NCBI GenBank assembly: GCA_002713215.1
Contig: PAVO01000005.1
Location: 208,777-272,776 of the forward strand
Source of the DNA: Crocinitomicaceae bacterium
Lineage (GTDB): Bacteria > Bacteroidota > Bacteroidia > Flavobacteriales_G > Salibacteraceae
Length of the DNA: 64,000 bases
Direction of reading: 5' to 3'
Of this stretch, positions 44,714 through 52,869 are shown one piece after another. Every line of letters begins with the position of its first letter. Positions within the stretch are counted from its first letter, which is position 1. The translations under genes and the position numbers were made by a program. The notes beneath the pieces are model-generated. The model was not told the origin of the DNA, ran no database searches, and was given only the letters and a program-made list of their open reading frames with translations.

Positions 44714-45150
44714 TGCCGCGCACAATTTCCTTGGCTTAGAATTTCGTATCCGTGGAATTTATTCAGGTTGATTTCAAATACGCGATTCTAAATCCTCCCG
44801 CAAAGCATTCATCTTTAACTCGTATTGGTTTGGGTTTTTCTAGGTAGCTCACTGGCATGCGTCAAATGAGCTTTGCCTAACTCCGTTTGGCTTTATTTCT
44901 CATTTGCCTGTGCTGGCATTCGCTGGCTCTATTTATCTTTCATTTCCTTTTGTCTTGAAACAAAAGAAACGAAACAAAGAAAAATTCAAGGCTGTATTTC
45001 CTTACAGGTAAAAGCTACGCTCAGCTTTTGCTTCACAAGCAAACTCACCCTTCGGGCTCAAACATGCTTGCTCGGGCTTCAAGCTTCGCTGCTTTTATCC
45101 CTTATGAAATAAGGCCAACCTGGAATCCAAATTTCTACTTAACATAATAT

Positions 45151-45471
45151 TTAGGCCTTGGATTTAATTGATCGTTGATATTGTTCTTGAAGTTCCTCTA
45201 AGTATTTAAAGCAAATATGAGCTAGGAATTTTGGTGAATCAGGAGCTATTTCAATCAGTTCTTTTGGATTTCGATAAATGAAACTAGCGTATGTATCATA
45301 CCAATCATCCTTTAATGCTTCTGGTGCTTTCATCAGTTCGCATATGATTGTGTTAATTTCAAGATGGTACTCCTCTACTCTATCTAACCCCAATTGAGCA
45401 AGGCCGTCAATTAATTGGTAGTGTTTTAAATCTTGTTGCATGAGTGCGATAACAATCTGTTTTGTGGTCAT
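45151..45471 (-). CDS. Hypothetical helical protein
   Basis: The 106-aa protein is mostly helical, with no signal peptide and no known motif (MTTKQIVIALMQQDLKHYQLIDGL at the start, YLEELQEQYQRSIKSKA at the end). Its stop codon lies 3 bp from the leader's terminal half-site, so the gene ends where the unit's leader begins. It is divergent from the XRE gene. No family recognised. Confidence 0.65.
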   Translation of the reverse strand: MTTKQIVIALMQQDLKHYQLIDGLAQLGLDRVEEYHLEINTIICELMKAPEALKDDWYDTYASFIYRNPKELIEIAPDSPKFLAHICFKYLEELQEQYQRSIKSKA

Positions 45472-45626
45472 TATTCAATGTTTTAATGGTGTTTTTATAG
45501 ATTATTCCTATACAAACATAAGTAATACCAATGTTTTTTCAAACTATTTTCATTTGTTATACCATTGTTAATATCAGTATAACCAATATTTACTAAGGAA
45601 TAACGTTGATTTGAATAAATCCTGGT

Positions 45627-45657
45627 TTTGATCACAGCGGATCGATTGTTAAGTTTG
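45627..45657 (+). promoter_or_regulatory. Strong Bacteroidota promoter of the XRE gene
   Basis: TTTG (45627-45630), 19 bp, then TAAGTTTG (45650-45657) match the -33/-7 consensus exactly. The ATG follows 4 nt after the -7 element, so the transcript should begin at or next to the start codon. Confidence 0.6.
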
Positions 45658-45661
45658 GTTC

Positions 45662-45868
45662 ATGGCAGAACGAATTAATCGCATTAAAGAAATTCTTGTT
45701 ATTCAAGGCGTTAGTCAAAAAGAACTAGCCGCTAAGCTTGGAAAGAATCCAAATACAGTTACAGCAATGTGCAATAACAAGTCTCAACCCCATTTGAAGG
45801 ATTTGAAAAAAATTGCAGAGATTTTGGACGTGGATATTCGAGAATTATTAGTACCAACTAAGAAGTAA
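45662..45868 (+). CDS. XRE/Cro-type helix-turn-helix regulator
   Basis: The 68-aa protein is a single HTH_3 domain: INRIKEILVIQGVSQKELAAKLGKNPNTVTAMCNNKSQPHLKDLKKIAEILDV. The protein has no other domain. It precedes the secreted protein and the two HEPN-like genes and is the likely regulator of this cluster. Confidence 0.88.
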   Translation: MAERINRIKEILVIQGVSQKELAAKLGKNPNTVTAMCNNKSQPHLKDLKKIAEILDVDIRELLVPTKK

Positions 45869-45912
45869 CCCCAATTTTGATTAAGTACTTATATAACCTT
45901 CAAAAATCATTT

Positions 45913-46872
45913 ATGAAATCTTTATATGTAAATCTGATATTCACCTGTTTTATTACAGCCTTCTCTGCCCTTTCAGCACAAAATCGCAACCCTGAGTTGG
46001 TTGGAGAATGGAAGTCTTACCTAAAAGACAATACCACATTTTACTACTTAAAACTTTCTTCTGATGGATCTGGAGAAAAATGTATTGGAAAAACTATCAA
46101 TGGTCGTGATACTCTTCTTAGAAATGAAATGAGTTATGTTAAAATTTTGGATTGGGGTCTCAGTGGTAAAAACTTGAATCTTCAGATTAAGCATGATCTT
46201 ATGTTTGAGCCCAATGGGAGCTATAAAATGAAGCAGAATAAAGATGGTTCTTTGACTCTAAATGGAAGTCACTTTACACTGGGATTCTTTATTTCTCATC
46301 TAAACAAGGATGCTTTTATGGGTTCAGTAACCTTTCAAAAATCGGATCAAATTGAAGGAGAGTTTGGAGTAATCCCAGATACCTGCATTTATGATATTGA
46401 CGAATTCACGTTTGAAAAGGTAGATTCAGGATCATTTCGAGCTACATATGTTGGCTTTGATGATATTATTCCATATATCTTGGGTTGTTCTTTAGGATTT
46501 GAATTTCCAAAGGAGTTTAAAGTTCCGGCTTTTGAATTAACACTTCCAGATAGTTACAAATTTGGAATACATGGAATGGGTACTAATTCATATGATGTGG
46601 GTTTTATTGATATAAGTGATACCATATCAGAGTCTGTCGTGATCATATATTTTGATTTTGATGGTGTCTCGGAGAAATCACATTCAAAAGACAAAGAAGT
46701 TACTTTGATAAACTATAAAGGGAAGAAAATATACACACATTTGAGCTGGCAAAAGAAATACGCTGGAGATGTGTTTTATAGCCCTAATATTTATTTGTCG
46801 TATAGAACTTTCAATAAGGAAAAAGAGGATGAGTTAAGAGCAATTGTTACTTCATTCAAATTCAAGGAATAA
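45913..46872 (+). CDS. Exported lipocalin-like hypothetical protein
   Basis: About 319 aa from the ATG at 45913, giving a signal peptide (MKSLYVNLIFTCFITAFSALSAQ). The N-terminal half (NPELVGEWKSYLKDNTTFYYLKLSSDGSGE) looks like a lipocalin-type beta-barrel. The C-terminal half (FKVPAFELTLPDSYKFGIHGMG...) is a second beta-rich domain. Function unknown. It lies between the XRE gene and the HEPN-like pair. Confidence 0.7.
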   Translation: MKSLYVNLIFTCFITAFSALSAQNRNPELVGEWKSYLKDNTTFYYLKLSSDGSGEKCIGKTINGRDTLLRNEMSYVKILDWGLSGKNLNLQIKHDLMFEPNGSYKMKQNKDGSLTLNGSHFTLGFFISHLNKDAFMGSVTFQKSDQIEGEFGVIPDTCIYDIDEFTFEKVDSGSFRATYVGFDDIIPYILGCSLGFEFPKEFKVPAFELTLPDSYKFGIHGMGTNSYDVGFIDISDTISESVVIIYFDFDGVSEKSHSKDKEVTLINYKGKKIYTHLSWQKKYAGDVFYSPNIYLSYRTFNKEKEDELRAIVTSFKFKE

Positions 46873-46884
46873 TGTAACCCATTA

Positions 46885-47805
46885 ATGTTGAATTATTCTC
46901 TATTTGCCCTTACTCCACAAGTAATTCCAAAGATTTTAATAGCTCTTGGTATTATTCAAAACAAAGGAATTTTAATCAAGATTGATAATACTCCAGATTA
47001 CGATATATCGGAATATCAAAGAGAGGTTGACACTGATTATTATTTCCACAACCACTGGGGATTTAAAGACCACTTTCAATCCATAGTGGACGCACACTTT
47101 AGAGAGCAATTTATATTTCACTTCGATGACTTAACAAGAGCCAGTAAAGAATTGGGTCTACCTTTTGATCATTCTAATCACACAGAATTTGTCAACCAGA
47201 TTTATTCAAGTTACCCCAAAAAACTTCCTGAATATAGCTTTTCAATTGAATGGGATGAATTTAAATTTAAAAATCTCCGTTTAGTTTCGATTGATAACAT
47301 TAAGAAAAAATTGTTCTACGAAGGTGCTTTCTTTGGCAATTCTGATACTATAACTCCTTTAGATTGGGGTGTGTATTCATTACTTAACCTCACTTGTGTC
47401 TCTTTTTCCAGATTACCTTTTTACAAGCAATTAGTGCTGGAGGGTTATCTGCTAAAAAAAGAAGGTAAATATAAACTTGCTTTCTTCCTAACATATTCTG
47501 CGTTTGAGAGTTTTGTAAACTTTAAATCAGGCACGGCTGATGATGAAGAACGGCTTAAGGAAAAAGTTACCAAGTTGTATAGAAATCAGTTCCCCAAGCT
47601 TGAAAAACACCAGATATACTGCTCTGTAATGAACCAGTATGATAAGTTTACCAACGATCGGAATAATATTGCTCATGGAACTCGTCAAATTGAGGTATCC
47701 CAGGAAGAGCTTGATTCTCTATTAATTTTCGTTTTGATAATGATTAGCTGCTATGAATTTAACTTCAAGAAATTTGATGAATTATCTGCTAAGGTCTCAT
47801 TATAG
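46885..47805 (+). CDS. HEPN-like protein 1
   Basis: The 306-aa protein has an unassigned N-terminal domain (1-185) and a helical C-terminal domain with FFLTYSAFESFVNFKSG and RNNIAHG (Arg259 to His264), the RxxxxH motif of HEPN ribonucleases and of many antiphage and toxin-antitoxin effectors. No signal peptide. It lies 12 bp after the secreted-protein gene and 15 bp before a second protein with the same type of motif. I infer a HEPN fold from the motif and helical context only. Confidence 0.6.
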   Translation: MLNYSLFALTPQVIPKILIALGIIQNKGILIKIDNTPDYDISEYQREVDTDYYFHNHWGFKDHFQSIVDAHFREQFIFHFDDLTRASKELGLPFDHSNHTEFVNQIYSSYPKKLPEYSFSIEWDEFKFKNLRLVSIDNIKKKLFYEGAFFGNSDTITPLDWGVYSLLNLTCVSFSRLPFYKQLVLEGYLLKKEGKYKLAFFLTYSAFESFVNFKSGTADDEERLKEKVTKLYRNQFPKLEKHQIYCSVMNQYDKFTNDRNNIAHGTRQIEVSQEELDSLLIFVLIMISCYEFNFKKFDELSAKVSL

Positions 47806-47820
47806 GTAGTTTTGGACAAG

Positions 47821-49317
47821 ATGGAGAAAAAGGAGGTATATTCTATTTTATTTAACAAAATAGACGAGTTTGCAGTTCCCAAGGAAGGTATTTTGGTAAA
47901 TAGAAACTCTTCTTTAGACAATTTGAATGCAGCTATATCAACTTCTGAGCATGATTTTTCCGTTTCATTCGAATGGTATCGGTTTTCAGAGAAGAGCAAA
48001 AACCTACGTGTGGGTAAATCCTACAAAAAAGTAGGTTTTCAATCGAAAAACACAAATTGGGTATTTGAAGATTTCTATATATCTAACGCTTCTAATCATG
48101 TCGACTTTATAAATCAAAAATCTTCGCACCAGCTTACGGCGTCTTCTAGATTTATTTATACCAAGGGATATTCTAAAACTGCTTTATACTACTATCGATT
48201 GCTTGTTCCATTATCTGAAGAATTTAAGACTCATTTTGTTATTGGAAGTTTAAGAGAGGTAACTATCGAAAATGACCCGTTAAAGTTTTATTTCATTCAA
48301 AGAGATAAGAAAAAGCACTTTCTGGTCATCGAATCAGACTTAAAACAACCTTATGATATATTTAGTAAAAAAGCCTTTGCCTTAAAAATTGCTCTTGGCT
48401 ATTTGACAGGACATTTAGCTGGAGATAGAGGGTTTTATTTCGCTTACACAAAAAAGAGAATGGAAACCCCTGCTCAAGTTTACCATTCACCGTTTCATCC
48501 TTCTATAATTAGCATATACAAACCTATTTGGTCTAATCCGTATGGATTCATCAGAAATGATAAGCACGCGGATAGATATTATAAAAACAAGGTGTTACGT
48601 ACGATAAAGAAGGAAGAACTTTCAACACTATGTCAAAGGCTCTACGATTCAGATGAATTTTCATCAGCTATCAATTTGATGTTGGAATCGAGTGTTGCTA
48701 GTTTGCTATTTCGGCCAGGAGGTTATGCTATTGTCTTAGAAACTTTAGCAGATATTATTAAACCTGAAAAGAAGGTTAAAGTTGCTCCCATGAAACCAGC
48801 TTTAAGTAAAAAAGTACGAAAAGAGTGTTTGAGTATAGGTGAGCAGCATTGGCAATCAATCTCTAAGCAGTTTTCAATCACCATAGAAAAATACGAAAAG
48901 GAAATATCTGCTGACTGTATTAAAGCACTCAATCAATACAAAGATTCACTTACTGAAGAAAGTTTGGAAACCCTTAAAAAAAGAATTGATGGGATAAATA
49001 AAGCGACTAATAAAGCTCAGCTAAAAAGGCCTTTTGATTATTTAAACATAATACTATCAAAAAGCGATTTAGAAATTCTTGGTACGCGAGATGACTTCTT
49101 ACACGGAAGAGTTCCTGACATAACCAAAGCAGGAAAGCAGAGACCATTGGATAGGCAAAACAGAGATCTTTATTATGCTTCCGTGAAATTCTATACACTA
49201 CTGAATATGCTTATTCTTAAATGGATAGGTTACGATAATTATGTTGTTAACTATGCCAAATACAATGAAACTTATACAAAGGTGAAATTAGATGAAGACG
49301 TTTATAAGGAAGTCTAA
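47821..49317 (+). CDS. HEPN-like protein 2 (large)
   Basis: About 498 aa from the ATG at 47821 (MEKKEVYSILFN); the frame is open to a TTG at 47812. Residues 1-280 form a beta-rich region without known motifs. The C-terminal 200 residues are helical and include ILGTRDDFLHG, an RxxxxH motif (Arg423-His428 from the ATG), followed by a long hydrophobic helix (LYYASVKFYTLLNMLILKWIGY). A large N-terminal sensor-like domain plus a C-terminal HEPN resembles ApeA-type defence proteins, but I cannot confirm homology. Confidence 0.6.
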   Translation: MEKKEVYSILFNKIDEFAVPKEGILVNRNSSLDNLNAAISTSEHDFSVSFEWYRFSEKSKNLRVGKSYKKVGFQSKNTNWVFEDFYISNASNHVDFINQKSSHQLTASSRFIYTKGYSKTALYYYRLLVPLSEEFKTHFVIGSLREVTIENDPLKFYFIQRDKKKHFLVIESDLKQPYDIFSKKAFALKIALGYLTGHLAGDRGFYFAYTKKRMETPAQVYHSPFHPSIISIYKPIWSNPYGFIRNDKHADRYYKNKVLRTIKKEELSTLCQRLYDSDEFSSAINLMLESSVASLLFRPGGYAIVLETLADIIKPEKKVKVAPMKPALSKKVRKECLSIGEQHWQSISKQFSITIEKYEKEISADCIKALNQYKDSLTEESLETLKKRIDGINKATNKAQLKRPFDYLNIILSKSDLEILGTRDDFLHGRVPDITKAGKQRPLDRQNRDLYYASVKFYTLLNMLILKWIGYDNYVVNYAKYNETYTKVKLDEDVYKEV

Positions 49318-49599
49318 TTCTCATTCTTTATCTAGGCAAAGCTTGATTTTTTTTAGCGTGCCCTTTCAGGTCGGGCTATTCGCTACTACTCCTCGCCCCT
49401 GTTGGGCTGAGGGGTAACCGCTGCTATCCCTCACGCGCTTAAATGAAAACTTTCTTTGGTCGTTCACATTTTTCGCTAATAAGCTGTAAGCAATATTTCA
49501 ATTTTCTCCTAGCGTCGTAAATATGAAACCTTGCTTGAAATGTTTAAGAAAAACCCAATCCGGCTAGCGAGGTTAAAGCTGAAGCTTTAACCCAAAGCA
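49318..49599. repeat. Unit 3 distal noncoding region
   Basis: No gene. It holds GCCCTTTCAGGTCGGGC with CGCTACTACTCC and GTGAGGG-type elements resembling dispersed Bacteroidota intergenic repeats, and a perfect hairpin GGTTAAAGCT-GA-AGCTTTAACC (49571-49592) just before site S10. The 39-bp unit-end repeat of the other units is absent here. Confidence 0.55.
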
Positions 49600-49631
49600 A
49601 AGTAACATAATGCTAGTCCATTATAGGAGAT
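49600..49631 (-). other. dif-like site S10, right boundary of the island
   Basis: Minus strand: TCCTATAA-type arm, 10-bp centre, TTATGTTACTT. Its core of 26 bp is identical to S7. The next backbone gene ends 17 bp further on, so the island stops here. No leader follows this site. Confidence 0.55.
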
Positions 49632-49647
49632 AGTAAAATTTCCTGAA

Positions 49648-50946
49648 TCACATACCCGCCAAAGCTGCTCCTTTGGAATTCTCATAAGGAATGGCATCGA
49701 GCTCCTTTTTAAGGCTGTCCTTGACCACCTTAAATTGTGGCATCAGCTTCTTTTCAACCGGAAGGGATGGTGGCAATTTCTCCCTTCGGTGATTAACCTG
49801 CTTTCCATTCTTCCAAAATCGGAAACATACATGTGGTCCCGTAGCCAAACCAGTGCTGCCAACATAACCAATAACCTGACCCTGGCGAACAAACTTGCCT
49901 CGCTTGACTCCTTTGGCAAATTTGCTCATGTGCAGGTACTGAGTAGTATAAGTGGAGTTGTGTTTAATCTTTACATAGTTGCCATTGAACTTTTTGTAGC
50001 GCGCATCACTCACCACACCATCCCCTACTGCAAGAATCGGAGTGCCTTTTGGCGCCGCATAATCAGTTCCCAGGTGAGCCTTCCACCGCTTTTGTACGGG
50101 GTGGTATCGGCGCCTCGAAAAGCTGCTGCTTATTCTTCCATACTTCAGTGGTGATTTCAAAAATGCCTTACGCAGACTCTTCGCGTTTTCGTCAAAGTAA
50201 TCGACGGTTTTATTTTGCTCAAAGGGAAATGCGTAAAACGTTTCTCCATGATGTTCAAATAAGGCCGTTTCCACTTTGCCCACACCTACCCTAGTATCCT
50301 CGACATATTGTTCCTTAAAAATGACTTTGAAGCGGTCTCCCTTTTGAATTCGATAAAAATCAATGCTCCAGGCATAGATCTCTGAAAGTTCCATTGCCAA
50401 TGCAGGGCTGCATTTAATGTCCATTAAGGTCTGATACAAAGACGAGTTTATTACACCAGCGACTTCACGTCTGACTTCACGAACTTCTCGTTGCTTTACC
50501 TCAACTTTCATTTCGCCACGTAAATCATAAACCACGTAGTCTATTGAATTGGGTTCATAAATAAAATATTGAGCTTTTTCTGTGCTGTCTTTTTTGCACA
50601 ATACGGTAAAGTTCTTACCGCTACTTAGCTTTCGAACACTATAAGTTGGCTTGGCTTTTTTTACCAGACGGTCAATTTCCGGCCAGGGAATATGATGCTT
50701 GAGTAATATGGTAGACAATACCTGGTTCTTCTTTATTTTTCCTTCAACTACAATAAAAGAATCCAGGTTTAAACCATACTCCATATTGATCTTTGGAATT
50801 ACAATGGTGTCTTCGGGAAGCGAAACATCAGCTAATCTATCGTCTTCAAATGAGCAATGATAGAGCATCAGCCCACAAGCAAACACCATGATTCCTATGA
50901 TCCAGGTTATTTTTATTTTGAAATTCACAATATCAAAAATTGTCAC
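49648..50946 (-). CDS. M23 family peptidoglycan metallopeptidase
   Basis: The 432-aa protein (GTG start; a second in-frame GTG at 50928) has an N-terminal membrane anchor (WIIGIMVFACGLMLYHC), an extended OapA/LysM-like middle region and a C-terminal LytM domain: HLGTDYAAPKGTPI (His, Asp), QYLHMSKF and GLATGPHVCFRFWKNG. The usual HxH has Cys in place of the second His (H-V-C). This replacement seems common in Bacteroidota relatives. It should cleave peptidoglycan crosslinks during growth or division. It is the first backbone gene after the island. Confidence 0.88.
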   Translation of the reverse strand: MTIFDIVNFKIKITWIIGIMVFACGLMLYHCSFEDDRLADVSLPEDTIVIPKINMEYGLNLDSFIVVEGKIKKNQVLSTILLKHHIPWPEIDRLVKKAKPTYSVRKLSSGKNFTVLCKKDSTEKAQYFIYEPNSIDYVVYDLRGEMKVEVKQREVREVRREVAGVINSSLYQTLMDIKCSPALAMELSEIYAWSIDFYRIQKGDRFKVIFKEQYVEDTRVGVGKVETALFEHHGETFYAFPFEQNKTVDYFDENAKSLRKAFLKSPLKYGRISSSFSRRRYHPVQKRWKAHLGTDYAAPKGTPILAVGDGVVSDARYKKFNGNYVKIKHNSTYTTQYLHMSKFAKGVKRGKFVRQGQVIGYVGSTGLATGPHVCFRFWKNGKQVNHRREKLPPSLPVEKKLMPQFKVVKDSLKKELDAIPYENSKGAALAGM

Positions 50947-51006
50947 TATTCTTTAGCACCCATGTATTTATAGAAACATATTGTAAACAAAGCTGTGTTT
51001 ATCCAA

Positions 51007-51014
51007 TATCTTTG
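51007..51014 (+). promoter_or_regulatory. Bacteroidota -7 promoter element
   Basis: TATCTTTG followed by CAGC and the TTG at 51019. It argues for a start at or after 51019 rather than the GTG at 50995, which lies upstream of this element. Confidence 0.4.
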
Positions 51015-51018
51015 CAGC

Positions 51019-51687
51019 TTGAATCAAACTATTAAAAAAGCTACCGCCACTAGTATATTTTTTTTAGTCGTATTCTGGGCATGTTCCCAGCGAATCGATT
51101 ATAAAATAAAAGCAGGTGGTGTTAAATTAGGCGACTTCAAAATTGAAAAGCACGTCTACAATGACTCTACTGTTTACTTATTGAAAAGTTCGGTTACACT
51201 CAACTTCCTTATTACTAAACACCGGATATTGTATTCTAGTATATCTACCTACTACAAGGGTATTCTGCGAGAATCCTGGGTGCGTGCAGTAGAAAACGGA
51301 AGCTTAGATAAAAGTACCCGAACACAAAGAACCAAGACCGGATATCACGTAACCCAGTATGAGGATGAAGAAGAAAAACAATATGACATTCCACATGTCG
51401 GAATTCAATATTCTACGAGCAGACTGTTTTTTGAAATGCCCCCGTTGCAAGATTCCAGTTACGCTGAGTTGTATGGAAATTTTGGAGATTTTAGTACCGA
51501 CCAGACCAATGTAATTAAAATCACAAATCAGGTAACCGGATCAGAAACCGTATACTTTTATGAAAATAACCAGCCGATAAAAAGAAAAATTGAATACCCT
51601 ATTGTTGATTTTCTGATGTTTATGATCTCCTCAAAACCTTTCCAACGAGCAAAAAAGGAAGTATATGGTGAATTCTTTACTTTTTAG
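51019..51687 (+). CDS. DUF6134-like exported protein
   Basis: About 222 aa from the TTG at 51019; the frame extends to the GTG at 50995, but a -7 element lies between. Signal sequence (TATSIFFLVVFWACSQ), then a beta-rich domain: IDYKIKAGGVKLGDFKIEKHV, TYYKGILRESWVRAVENG and FYENNQPIKRKIEYPIVDF. The pattern resembles DUF6134/DUF3108 proteins, periplasmic beta-sandwich proteins of unknown function. It ends directly against the convergent MFS gene. Confidence 0.65.
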   Translation: MNQTIKKATATSIFFLVVFWACSQRIDYKIKAGGVKLGDFKIEKHVYNDSTVYLLKSSVTLNFLITKHRILYSSISTYYKGILRESWVRAVENGSLDKSTRTQRTKTGYHVTQYEDEEEKQYDIPHVGIQYSTSRLFFEMPPLQDSSYAELYGNFGDFSTDQTNVIKITNQVTGSETVYFYENNQPIKRKIEYPIVDFLMFMISSKPFQRAKKEVYGEFFTF

Positions 51688-52773
51688 TTAGCCGATAACA
51701 ATTTCCAGCAAACTATCTGGGATTTCCATTCCTGCAACAAATAACCCCGCTGCAAACATCTTATCATTGACAGAAGCGTTGGAGATTGCTAGTGGAAAAC
51801 CTGTAACGGATAAAATGGCGAGACTTGGAATTAGAACCAACAACATAATTAGTGAAAACACATTTGGAAGCAGGTAAACTCCTAACAGAGAAAACAAACA
51901 ACAGAAAAATGACAAAATAAATAAGCGCGACTTATTGTATTGGTTTAATCGTCTGGCAATAAAAAAAGCAAACAACGCAGTTAAGGCTAGAATTACTGAA
52001 ATAACCAATTCCATGGGCATATCACCACTGATACCCTCGAGTTTAAATTCCAGGATTACAGGCAAAACATTGATTAAATAGGCAAAAACAAAACCCAGAG
52101 CCAACCCAAATAAAATCACTAAATGAAAACTACTCGGGTTATTGCTTACTTCATTTGCAGATTTATCTACCTGTCCCCTTTTTAAGTAATTTCTGTGAAA
52201 CATAAACCCGGCAACAGTTATTAATAGCCCTCCTGTTACAAAGGTGAGCGAGGCTCCCAGAAAATCAACTAACAAAATAATTGCAGGTTCCAGGGCAAAT
52301 GCCATATCACTGGCCAAAATATACACACCCATTACGGTAGTAAACTGGGCCACAGGTACAAATTCCTCCAGGGTGGCCAATGCGGGTGCGTAAAACAGGT
52401 TCATGGAAATTAGCCATACTACAATCATTACCGGAAGCAATCCCTGGAGGGGTAAAATTGACTCAGGTGCTATGGTGGCGGCTACGGTCATAAAAATTAG
52501 TGCGGTTATGCCAACCCCGGCAGTAAGAATAGGCAGACTTCTATTACCCTTAGACTTTATTCTGTCTGCCAAATAACCGGCAAGAGGAGGCACAGTGGCC
52601 ATAACCAGAAGTTTGCTGTAGCCAAGAAGCGGTGCTAATTCATGGAGTCCAAACCGATCTAATAATATCGGCTGATAATTGTGATAAGCGATCCACGAAA
52701 TGATTATGGCCGTGTTTAGAGCAATCAGACTCCAAATGAGTGACCATTGAGTTTTTTCAGCGTTTGATACCAA
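51688..52773 (-). CDS. MFS transporter
   Basis: The 361-aa protein has about eleven to twelve hydrophobic helices. The loop between helices 2 and 3 has LAGYLADRIKSKGNRSLP, a variant of the G-x-x-x-D-R-x-G-R signature. The middle loop (RGQVDKSANEVS) is short. The substrate is unknown. It is convergent with the DUF6134-like gene. Confidence 0.78.
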   Translation of the reverse strand: MVSNAEKTQWSLIWSLIALNTAIIISWIAYHNYQPILLDRFGLHELAPLLGYSKLLVMATVPPLAGYLADRIKSKGNRSLPILTAGVGITALIFMTVAATIAPESILPLQGLLPVMIVVWLISMNLFYAPALATLEEFVPVAQFTTVMGVYILASDMAFALEPAIILLVDFLGASLTFVTGGLLITVAGFMFHRNYLKRGQVDKSANEVSNNPSSFHLVILFGLALGFVFAYLINVLPVILEFKLEGISGDMPMELVISVILALTALFAFFIARRLNQYNKSRLFILSFFCCLFSLLGVYLLPNVFSLIMLLVLIPSLAILSVTGFPLAISNASVNDKMFAAGLFVAGMEIPDSLLEIVIG

Positions 52774-52869
52774 GGTAGTGTAATTCAGCTTGGTAAATTT
52801 ACTTCATTCTAGCCTAATAAAACATAAAGGCTATCGAATTAATAAGCCTTGAAACGAAGAAATCGGAAA

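Larger units (their letters stand above)
44400..45147. repeat. Noncoding leader repeat, copy C
   Basis: Same order as copy A up to the 207-bp module. After it come CTTTTGTCTTGAAACAAAAG, TTCAAGGCTGTATTTCCTTA and CAAGCAAACTC...GAGC...CATGCTTG. The copy ends at a half-site in reversed orientation (45137-45147, minus strand TTATGTTAAGT) instead of having it mid-way. A 79-codon frame at 44873-45112 reads through repeat sequence and is not a gene. Confidence 0.75.

Noticed and set aside
44873..45112. 79-codon frame on the plus strand inside leader copy C
   Set aside because: It reads through the repeat sections shared with copies A and B, where the frame is broken; the composition is unlike a protein.
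24434..49631. Classical integron or insertion sequence
   Set aside because: No integrase or transposase gene is visible, the units hold many genes on both strands with their own promoters, and there are no terminal inverted repeats with target duplications.
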